Source of the DNA: DASVTR01 sp033855775
Lineage (GTDB): Bacteria > Acidobacteriota > Blastocatellia > Pyrinomonadales > Pyrinomonadaceae
DNA length: 34,633 nt
Direction of reading: 5' to 3'
Assembly (NCBI GenBank): GCA_033855775.1
Contig: JAWVFT010000076.1
Span: 1 to 34,633 of the forward strand
Under the pieces are notes generated by a model. That model searched no databases. It was not told the DNA's origin and was given only the letters and a program-made list of their open reading frames with translations. Below, in pieces: positions 23,872 through 30,437 of the stretch; position 1 is the first letter of the stretch; each line of letters starts with the position of its first letter. The position numbers and the translations under genes are program-made.

Positions 23872-25167
23872 ATGAGCTTGATGACGTTTGAGCAGACAAC
23901 AGAGGTCTTGCAGGGCAAGCGCGTGGCCCTCGGCGTGAGCGGCGGGATTGCCGCTTACAAGGCGGCGGAGGTCTTGCGCGGGCTGCAACGCGCGGGGCAT
24001 AGCGTGCGCGTGGCGATGACCGAGCGCGCCTGCGAGTTCATCACGCCGCTGACCTTTCGCTCTCTCTCCGGCGCGCACGTCATCGTTGACGATTACGCGC
24101 CGGACAATTCAGACCCGATAGCCCATATCACTTTTTCGCAGACCGTTGACCTGCTCTTAATCGCGCCCGCCACCGCCAACATCATCGCCAAGTTTGCGAA
24201 CGGCATCGCCGACGATTTCCTGACTTCGACTTACCTCGCCGCCAACTGTCCTGTGCTGATCGCCCCTGCGATGAACACGACGATGTGGAATCATCCGGCG
24301 ACGCGCCGCAACCTCGAACGGTTGCGCGCCGACGGCGTGCACATCGTCGAACCGGACGCGGGCGAGATGGCCTGCGGCACGTTCGGCCCCGGACGCTTGA
24401 GCGAGCCGCAGCTAATCGTCGAAGCCGCGCTGAAGCTTTTGCGTGAAGCGAGCAGCAGCAACGTCGTCAGTGGCGCGCTTGAGCTATCAACCAGACAAGA
24501 CTTCGCGGGCGAGCGCGTGTTGATAACCGCCGGAGCGACGCGTGAAGCGATTGACCCCGTGCGCTTTCTCTCGAATCGCTCTTCGGGACGGATGGGTTTC
24601 GCGCTGGCCGAGGCTGCGCTCGCGCGCGGCGCGCAAGTGACAGTCGTCGCGGGCGCAACGACCGCGAACGCGCCAGCCGGAGTCCAACTCAAACGCGCTC
24701 TCTCAGCCGAAGAGATGCGGGCGCGCGTGTTGGACGAAATCGCGGCTGCGACCGTCTTCATCGCCGCCGCCGCCGTCTCCGATTATCGCCCTGCTCAGAC
24801 GAGCGAGTTGAAGCTGAAGAAGACGGGCGAGCCGCTGACGCTCTTGCTTGAGCCGACGCCGGACATTCTCGCGGAAGTGGCCGGGGCGAAGCGCAACGGC
24901 TTGCTCGTCGTCGGCTTCGCGGCGGAGACGAACGACGTGCTAAACTACGCGCGCTCAAAGCTCGAACGAAAACAACTTGATGCCATCGTCGCCAACGACA
25001 TCACGCGCGAGGGCGCGGGCTTCGACACGGAGACGAACGCCGTCACCATTCTGACGCGCGGCGACAGCGCGCCGGTTGAAACGCCTTTGCTCTCCAAGCA
25101 AGAGGCCGCGCATCGTATTCTGGACGAGATAGCGCGTCTTCGCAGGGCATCGCCGCAAGCGCGCTAG
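23872..25167 (+). CDS. coaBC: Bifunctional phosphopantothenoylcysteine decarboxylase / phosphopantothenate-cysteine ligase
   Basis: A 431-residue CoaBC. The flavin-binding decarboxylase half (about 14-190) shows ALGVSGGIAAYKAAEVLR, the catalytic His85 (AHITF), PAMNTTMW (132-139) and Cys168 in GEMACGTFGPGRL. The ligase half (about 205-425) begins with ITAGATREAIDPVRFLSNRSSGRMG and has KLKKTGEP and GFAAET. It carries out two consecutive steps of coenzyme A synthesis, making 4'-phosphopantetheine. It is followed by two uracil-DNA glycosylase-like genes on the same strand. There is a weak ribosome binding site. Confidence 0.96.
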   Translation: MSLMTFEQTTEVLQGKRVALGVSGGIAAYKAAEVLRGLQRAGHSVRVAMTERACEFITPLTFRSLSGAHVIVDDYAPDNSDPIAHITFSQTVDLLLIAPATANIIAKFANGIADDFLTSTYLAANCPVLIAPAMNTTMWNHPATRRNLERLRADGVHIVEPDAGEMACGTFGPGRLSEPQLIVEAALKLLREASSSNVVSGALELSTRQDFAGERVLITAGATREAIDPVRFLSNRSSGRMGFALAEAALARGAQVTVVAGATTANAPAGVQLKRALSAEEMRARVLDEIAAATVFIAAAAVSDYRPAQTSELKLKKTGEPLTLLLEPTPDILAEVAGAKRNGLLVVGFAAETNDVLNYARSKLERKQLDAIVANDITREGAGFDTETNAVTILTRGDSAPVETPLLSKQEAAHRILDEIARLRRASPQAR

Positions 25168-25198
25168 AGCGAGCCAAGCTGTCAAGTGTTAATCTAGA

Positions 25199-26182
25199 TT
25201 GATGGGAAACGAAGCGGAGTTAAAAGAGAGCCTGCAAACGCTCGTCGAAGATGCGGCAGAGTATCTTTCGTACTTGCGCGAACTCGGCGTCGAAGGCGTC
25301 GAAGGCAGCGAACGCGCAGCCGTAGTTGAAACGACTGAAGCTCTCTCTTCCGCCCGCGCAGGCGCGCAGAGAACCGAACCGTTAGCCGGAGCGCAGAGCG
25401 CGGCTCTCCGGCGCAACGCAGAGATGGCCGCGCTCGCCCCTTCGCCTCAACAGAGCGCGCCCGCCAAGGCTTCCCTCGCAGGCAGCGCGCCTTCTTCATC
25501 GGAACCTGACATGGCTACACGAAACACCAAACGAACGCCGGAACTCGAACCGCCGCCGCCGCAGGAAACTCTCTTCGGCGAAATCACGCCGAAGGACGAA
25601 GCCAGCCTGCCGCGTCCCGGTGAGACGCTCGAAGACATCTGGAACGACATCGGCGAATGCGTGCGTTGCCCGCTGCACGCCACGCGCAAGCACATCGTCA
25701 ACAGCGAAGGCAACCGGCAGGCGCGGCTGATGTTCATCGGCGAGGCTCCCGGCGCGGACGAAGACATGCAGGCGCGGCCCTTCGTCGGGCGCGCGGGCCA
25801 ACTGCTCAACAAGATTATCGAAGCCATCGGCTTAAAGCGCGAAGACGTGATGATTGGCAACGTCAATCGCTGTCGCCCGCCGCAGAATCGCACGCCGACG
25901 CTCGCCGAAGCCGCGACCTGCAAGCCTTTCCTGCTGCGCGAAATCATGATTATCAAGCCGGAGATAATCGTCGTGCTCGGCAACACGGCGATGAAAAACC
26001 TGCTCGACACGAAAGAGGGCATCACCAAGCTGCGCGGCACGTTTCAAGACTATCAAGGCATCAAAGTGATGCCGACCTTTCACCCTGCCTACCTGCTGCG
26101 CGACCCTTCAAAGAAACGCGAAGCATGGGAAGACATGAAAAAGGTGCGCGATTATCTGGACGGAAAATTGAAACTACAGTGA
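25199..26182 (+). CDS. Family 4-type uracil-DNA glycosylase with long N-terminal tail
   Basis: A 327-residue protein. Residues 1-140 are low complexity (A, E, S, P rich) with one helix (about 8-30), an extension well beyond the usual 200-residue family length. The catalytic domain (about 143-325) has the [4Fe-4S] ligands C154 and C157, then C225 and C241, motif A GEAPGADED (181-189), VNRCRPPQNRTP (222-233) and HPAYLLR (295-301). The enzyme removes uracil from DNA, repairing deaminated cytosine. The TGA stop lies inside heptamer array A5. Its neighbour at 26287 is a degenerate paralogue: the last 35 residues (HPAYLLRDPSKKREAWEDMKK) are nearly identical between the two. Confidence 0.9.
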   Translation: MMGNEAELKESLQTLVEDAAEYLSYLRELGVEGVEGSERAAVVETTEALSSARAGAQRTEPLAGAQSAALRRNAEMAALAPSPQQSAPAKASLAGSAPSSSEPDMATRNTKRTPELEPPPPQETLFGEITPKDEASLPRPGETLEDIWNDIGECVRCPLHATRKHIVNSEGNRQARLMFIGEAPGADEDMQARPFVGRAGQLLNKIIEAIGLKREDVMIGNVNRCRPPQNRTPTLAEAATCKPFLLREIMIIKPEIIVVLGNTAMKNLLDTKEGITKLRGTFQDYQGIKVMPTFHPAYLLRDPSKKREAWEDMKKVRDYLDGKLKLQ

Positions 26183-26281
26183 CGAGTGATGAGTGACGAG
26201 TGACAAGTTAAAATCGGTTGCCATCGCTGGCGACTCGATTTCTTGTTCTGCTTGTCACTCATCACTCGTCACTTGTCACTG
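26177..26281. repeat. Heptamer array A5 (GTGACGA type), inverted
   Basis: Arms 26177-26207 and 26251-26281 pair over 28 of 31 positions, all mismatches being transitions. The left arm contains the stop codon of the upstream uracil-DNA glycosylase; the right arm ends 5 bp before the ATG of the next gene. Confidence 0.9.
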
Positions 26282-26286
26282 CTCTT

Positions 26287-26874
26287 ATGCAAACTTCTCT
26301 CTTTGACGAAGCGGCGGTTGAGTCGAATGAAACGCTCGCGGAGATAAACGCCGAGATGTTGCGGCGGGCGCAGGCGATGCCGCAGTACGAAGGGCGGATT
26401 TTCATCTTCGGCGATGGAGCGGCGGGCGCGCGCGTGGCCGTGGTCGGCGAATCGCCGGGGCCGCCCGACATTGATTCGGGCAAGCCGTTCATGGGGCCTG
26501 CGGGACAGATGTTGGAGCGCATCCTCGGCGCCATCGGCCTCAAGCGGGACGAGTGCTATTTGTCGAACACGGTGAAGATGATTTGCAGCGGTGAAGAGAT
26601 AACGCCGGACGTGCTCTCGTTCTTTACGCCTTACCTGCATCGTGAACTCGCCGTCGTGCGCCCGCGCGTCGTCATCGCCTTCGGCAACACGCCGACGCGC
26701 TCTCTGCTCCGCACCAGGAAACCCATCTCGCAAATGCGCGGGCAGTTTCACGATTATCAGGGCGCGCAATTGATGCCCACGTTCAATCCTGCTTACCTGC
26801 TGCGCGACCCATCAAAGAAGCGCGAAGTCTGGGAAGACATGAAAAAAATCAGGACATTGCTATCAACTAATTGA
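26287..26874 (+). CDS. Divergent uracil-DNA glycosylase-superfamily protein
   Basis: The open frame reaches back to 26218, but those codons are heptamer array A5, so ATG 26287 is chosen: 195 residues, MQTSLFDEAAVES. It shares the fold and many blocks with the upstream enzyme: GESPG (54-58, motif A), GKPFMGPAGQMLERILGAIGLKRDE, SNTVKMI (93-99), RGQFHDYQG, and NPAYLLRDPSKKREVWEDMKK. Three differences matter. The CxxC pair near the N-terminus is absent and only C90 and C100 remain, so no [4Fe-4S] site is apparent. The motif B histidine is asparagine (N167). The acidic pair after motif A is PPDID. Activity on uracil is therefore uncertain; another damaged base or a non-catalytic role is possible. 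There is no ribosome binding site. Confidence 0.85.
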   Translation: MQTSLFDEAAVESNETLAEINAEMLRRAQAMPQYEGRIFIFGDGAAGARVAVVGESPGPPDIDSGKPFMGPAGQMLERILGAIGLKRDECYLSNTVKMICSGEEITPDVLSFFTPYLHRELAVVRPRVVIAFGNTPTRSLLRTRKPISQMRGQFHDYQGAQLMPTFNPAYLLRDPSKKREVWEDMKKIRTLLSTN

Positions 26875-27384
26875 AGTCCGCCTGTTCGAAATTCCGTCTG
26901 CCGCTTGGACGACCCGAACGTCCGCCGCGCCCCATTCATCAAAGCTCCTTTTCAAACTCGACAACGAACAGCAGGCTCGCCCGTTGTTCGTTGACGGTCG
27001 AAGCATGTCCACATCTGTGGACATCCATGCGGCGGCAGTGTTGCCTGCCGTAGACACTCGCCCGTCTTTTATCGCTTGTCCCGCGAGCCTTCCCTGAACA
27101 GTTCAAAGCGCTTCCATCATCCGACGCCGCTGGTATGGTTCTTGCGAGTTAGAGCAGGCATGAGACGCTTACGTCACGTTCTCTCAATCGTTCACCATGG
27201 CAACGCCTTGCTGCGCCTTCCTCGATGCCGCTATTGCTGATTAGAGTTCCCGCGATGAATCGGCCTCTCCTCGTTAAGGCCCAAGGCTCAATAGTGTTTC
27301 GCAGACGCGCCAGGCAGTCGCCGCTTCAAGTCGGACAACTCTTGTTCGCTTGAAGTTCACCCTCAAAAGTTAAGGAGATGAAAT
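26875..27384. other. 510-bp gene-free region with two inverted repeats
   Basis: No convincing gene. CAACGAAC (26962-26969) faces GTTCGTTG (26986-26993), and a 20-bp near-palindrome at 27005-27024 has 9-bp arms ATGTCCACA/TGTGGACAT around TC. The second is the size of a dimeric regulator site. The downstream half, toward the protease gene, shows no clear promoter. Confidence 0.5.
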
Positions 27385-28761
27385 ATGGCTACGAAAAAAC
27401 CCGCCGCAAAAAAATCATCATCGAAAGCGAGCAAAGTTCCCCCTTCGTCAGGCGAGACGGTCGAGTCGGTGGAGGTTAGCTCCGACCGCAGACCCATGAT
27501 TATCACGTTCAAGCGCAAAGACCAGCGGCCCGACCCCGGCGCTGACAAGCTGAGCATCATCAGAGAAGCGGTCGCCACCGACATCAACTTTTTCGACGCC
27601 GAGACGGCGCAGGCTTCCGTTATGGGCATTCCCGGCGGCGTGCGGCCTGAGAAGATTGGCTTTGACATCAACGAGTATGAGGCTCCCATCGTCGTCGCTT
27701 CATTGACGGATGCCGAGATTAGAGTTTTGGAAAGAAACGGTAACGTCGCCGCCGTCGAAGAAGACGGCGAATTTTACCCGCTCGGAGAGTTCATGGACTG
27801 CTCGCCTTATGCCAGCTATGCGGGCTACGGCAGTTACCAGAGTCCGGCCCTACAGCGCGAGCAGTTCATCGTGCAGGGACAGCCCAACGTCTTGTCCGAG
27901 ACGATTCCCGCAGGCATCTCGCAAATCAAAGCGCCCGCCGCCTGGGATAGTTCGCGCGGCAAAGGCATCAACGTCGCTGTCCTCGACACGGGCATCGACT
28001 ACAAGCACCCTGACTTGATGCCCAACTTCAAAGGCGGCATCAGCTTCGTCCCCGGCGAAGCCCTGATGGACGGCCACGGCCACGGCACACACTGCTCCGG
28101 CACTATCTGCGCCGCCATCAACGGGGCGGGCGTCGTCGGCGTCGCCCCGGCGGCCTCGCTCTACGGCGTCAAGGTCTTGAGCAACTCCGGCAGCGGCAGT
28201 TGGAGTTGGCTGATTGCGGGCATTGACTGGTGCATCAAGAACAACATGCGCGTGCTCAGCATGAGCTTGGGCAGCCCGGCTGCTCCGCCCTCGGCTGTGG
28301 AAGCGATGTGCAACGCCGCCTGGGGCAAAGGACTGCTCCTGGTGGCCGCGGCTGGCAACAGCGGCCCCGGCGCGGATACCGTCGGCTATCCGGCCAAGTA
28401 CGCGAGCGTGATTGCCGTCTCGGCGATTGATAGCTCCAACGTCATCGCCGGCTTCAGCAGTCGCGGGCCGAAGGTTGAATTATGCGCTCCGGGCGTCAAT
28501 GTTTTATCGACGATTCCCGGCGGCGGCTTCGGCACGATGAGCGGCACGAGCATGGCTTGCCCGCACGTCAGCGGCACGGCGGTCGTCGCGTGGGGCGGTC
28601 ATCGCTACGTCAACAACGTCACTATTCGCCGCCTGCTCGCTTGGACATCCGACAACTTGGGCGTTCCCGGTCGTGACCCGCTCTACGGTTTCGGGCGCGT
28701 GGATGCAGACCAAGCCGCCGGAGAATTGACGCCTCCACCGGCGATACCCGGCATTCCATAA
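27385..28761 (+). CDS. Subtilisin-like serine protease (S8 family)
   Basis: A 458-residue subtilase. The catalytic triad is D201 (VLDTGID), H236 (GHGTHCSG) and S389 (GTSMACPH), with the oxyanion asparagine N325 (AAGNSGPG). Residues 1-20 are lysine- and alanine-rich with no hydrophobic core, so there is no classical signal peptide. Residues about 35-135 have the composition of an inhibitor I9-like propeptide, ending AAVEEDGEFYP. AAGGAG lies before the ATG at 27385. A free-standing I9-like protein is encoded 1.1 kb downstream. Export, if any, is by an unrecognised route; an intracellular protease is possible. Confidence 0.94.
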   Translation: MATKKPAAKKSSSKASKVPPSSGETVESVEVSSDRRPMIITFKRKDQRPDPGADKLSIIREAVATDINFFDAETAQASVMGIPGGVRPEKIGFDINEYEAPIVVASLTDAEIRVLERNGNVAAVEEDGEFYPLGEFMDCSPYASYAGYGSYQSPALQREQFIVQGQPNVLSETIPAGISQIKAPAAWDSSRGKGINVAVLDTGIDYKHPDLMPNFKGGISFVPGEALMDGHGHGTHCSGTICAAINGAGVVGVAPAASLYGVKVLSNSGSGSWSWLIAGIDWCIKNNMRVLSMSLGSPAAPPSAVEAMCNAAWGKGLLLVAAAGNSGPGADTVGYPAKYASVIAVSAIDSSNVIAGFSSRGPKVELCAPGVNVLSTIPGGGFGTMSGTSMACPHVSGTAVVAWGGHRYVNNVTIRRLLAWTSDNLGVPGRDPLYGFGRVDADQAAGELTPPPAIPGIP

Positions 28762-28798
28762 AATCGTTCCCGGCGTCCACACGAGCTTGAACGAAACC

Positions 28799-28851
28799 TT
28801 CTGTCCTGCCTTGAACGCTTCCTCACCGACAACGTTCGAGGCAGGACAGAA
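28799..28851. repeat. Long hairpin after the protease gene
   Basis: TTCTGTCCTGCCT (28799-28811) and its exact complement (28839-28851) close a stem that continues inward through a G-U pair and GAACG/CGTTC, about 19 bp in all. There is no T-run after it, so a terminator role is uncertain. It could stabilise the mRNA end. Confidence 0.6.
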
Positions 28852-28958
28852 CTCCTCGCCGTTTATCAAGTTGCTGTCAAACTGTCTGAACGATGCGCCG
28901 CCACGCTTGCGCAGCTTGCGTTTTAATTTGAGCGAAGATGGCTTTAAGTTAAGCGAAG

Positions 28959-29756
28959 ATGTTAGAAGCGCAACTCTTTCCCCTCGTGCCTGATGTCGCG
29001 CTGCCCGCGCCCGCGCAGGCGACGACGCGCCGTGAGATTCCGGCGGGCTACGGCGTGCAGGAGCAATGCCTGCCCTTCACGGCGGCCAACGCTCTGGGCT
29101 TTCTCGTCAAGTCGCCGATTACCTTCGGCCTCTGCCCGTTCGTCGAAGTCCCTACGGGCGCGCACGCCTTTCGCTCGCCGCTTGAGCGTCCAGACACCTC
29201 CGGCAACTACCGGGAAGCGCGCGTCTTTTATGTGCATGACGCTCCGCAATCGCGCTTCATCAAGAACGCTTTTACGTGGGACGAACTGGAGGTTGATGAA
29301 GCGCGCGGCAAACGCCGCTTCAGCCCCGTTCAACCCGGCATCAGCTTCTTCGACCGCGCAGACCAGCAAGACCTCTTCAAGCTACACTTGCCGTACATCT
29401 GGCGCACGCCGGAGGAAGTTGACACGTTGTTTCTGCCCGCCATCAATCGCCCGACGCAGGGACTGGAGATGCTGAGCGGGCTGGTCGAAACCGATTGGTA
29501 TGCGCATCCCGTCAACCTGATTTTTCGCAAGCCAACGCCCGGCTTCTCTCTTCACATCAAGGCAGGCGACACGGTGGCGCAGGCCATCTTCCTGCAACGC
29601 GCGCAGCGACGGCCCGCTTTGAAGTTGCTGCCGGCGCATGCGCGGCTGGCGCGCGACCTGCGAGCCGCGCTCGTCGAGTGGTATCAACAACGCGGGCGCG
29701 ACCGCAGCGTCTACAAGAAACTGGCGCGCAGCCGTCACGGGCGAATTGAAGAATAA
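28959..29756 (+). CDS. Uncharacterised protein, possibly DUF6065-like
   Basis: A 265-residue protein without signal peptide or membrane segment. Notable blocks are CLPFTAANALGFLVKSPITFGLCPF (about 37-61), FYVHDAPQSRFIKN, SGLVETDWYAHPVNLIFRKP (about 174-193) and IKAGDTVAQAIFLQ (about 201-214), ending in a basic helical tail. The Leu-Pro-x-x-x-A-N, E-T/D-W and late K-G/A-G-D-x-x-x-Q features recall DUF6065 proteins, a cupin-like family of unknown function sometimes found with secondary-metabolite hydroxylases; this is from memory and tentative. The ATG at 28959 has AGCGAAGATG upstream, a poor ribosome binding site. Confidence 0.7.
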   Translation: MLEAQLFPLVPDVALPAPAQATTRREIPAGYGVQEQCLPFTAANALGFLVKSPITFGLCPFVEVPTGAHAFRSPLERPDTSGNYREARVFYVHDAPQSRFIKNAFTWDELEVDEARGKRRFSPVQPGISFFDRADQQDLFKLHLPYIWRTPEEVDTLFLPAINRPTQGLEMLSGLVETDWYAHPVNLIFRKPTPGFSLHIKAGDTVAQAIFLQRAQRRPALKLLPAHARLARDLRAALVEWYQQRGRDRSVYKKLARSRHGRIEE

Positions 29757-29758
29757 AG

Positions 29759-29826
29759 ACAGGTGAGTTGAAGTATGAAAGACGGGCGAGTTAAAGATTA
29801 AAGTTTGTGAAGGTTAAAGCTTGTGC
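29759..29826. repeat. Degenerate heptamer array E (TTAAAGA/TTAAAGT)
   Basis: GTGAGTT, GAAAGAC, TTAAAGA, TTAAAGT, TTGTGAA and GGTTAAA units with an approximate period of seven follow the stop at 29756. No inverted arm is clear. Confidence 0.4.
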
Positions 29827-29893
29827 AGTTGCTCTCTCAGCCACGCGTAGGAGCGCGCCGGTTAAGCGAGCATGGCTTGAGCGTGCGGCGTGA

Positions 29894-30181
29894 TTACTGG
29901 TCTTCGTCGTCCTTGCGTAGAGCTTCAACGTCTTGCCCGTCGTAATCAATCTCAAGCGCTTCATCCAGACGCGCGAGGCTTTCAACGCTGCTCGCCGGGA
30001 GAGAGCCTGCGATGTACGGGATGTTCTCGTAGACCTGCGTTATCTTCAGCCCTCGTTTCCGCAAGGCGTCAAGGTCTGCGCCTTCTTTGACGTTGATGAT
30101 GACGGGCAATTCCTCGCTTGAGTCTCGCGCTCCGGCCTCTTTCAACTTCCGCGACAATCTCTCGCTCACTTTTGCTGCCAT
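29894..30181 (-). CDS. Free-standing I9-propeptide-like protein
   Basis: A 95-residue protein, ATG 30181 with GGAGG nine bases upstream. After a basic start, LPVIINVKEGADLDALRKRGLKITQVYENIPYIAGSLPASSVESLARLDEALEIDYDGQ (about 25-83) follows the beta-alpha-beta-beta-alpha-beta plan of subtilisin propeptides and inhibitor I9 domains: a hydrophobic first strand, Y-x-x-x-P-x-x-A-G-x-L before the second helix, and a final L-x-I-D-x-D. The tail is acidic. It could act as a trans-acting chaperone or inhibitor of the subtilase at 27385, which is convergent and 1.1 kb away. No signal peptide is present, as for that protease. Function is inferred from pattern only. Confidence 0.65.
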   Translation of the reverse strand: MAAKVSERLSRKLKEAGARDSSEELPVIINVKEGADLDALRKRGLKITQVYENIPYIAGSLPASSVESLARLDEALEIDYDGQDVEALRKDDEDQ

Positions 30182-30211
30182 CGAATTATGCCTCCAAAAC
30201 TCTCTGCGACT

Positions 30212-30240
30212 GTCTTACGCCCGCGCGCATGTGTTGTCAA
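30212..30240 (-). promoter_or_regulatory. Promoter of the I9-like gene
   Basis: On the minus strand TTGACA (30240-30235), a 17-bp spacer, then TAAGAC (30217-30212), about 30 bp before the ATG at 30181. Confidence 0.5.
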
Positions 30241-30437
30241 GAAAGCTTCAACGTAGCCCTTGAACGCGGCAAGGCGGCGGCAGTTTGTCGCAACGCGCGG
30301 CACGCTCTTCGAACTCTCCGCTTTATCTCGCAACGCGCATTTCATCATCCGGCGTCGAGCATTCTCCAAAGTCGTTGCCCTTCATTCAGCCGCTCTCAGC
30401 TTCACCTTTTTCACGCTTCAAGTTAACGTTATTCTCC

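Noticed and set aside
26218..26286. N-terminal extension of the second glycosylase
   Set aside because: The codons are translated array A5 sequence and not protein-like.
30285..30437. Upstream TTG start for priA
   Set aside because: The 51 extra residues match nothing in PriA and precede its usual N-terminus.
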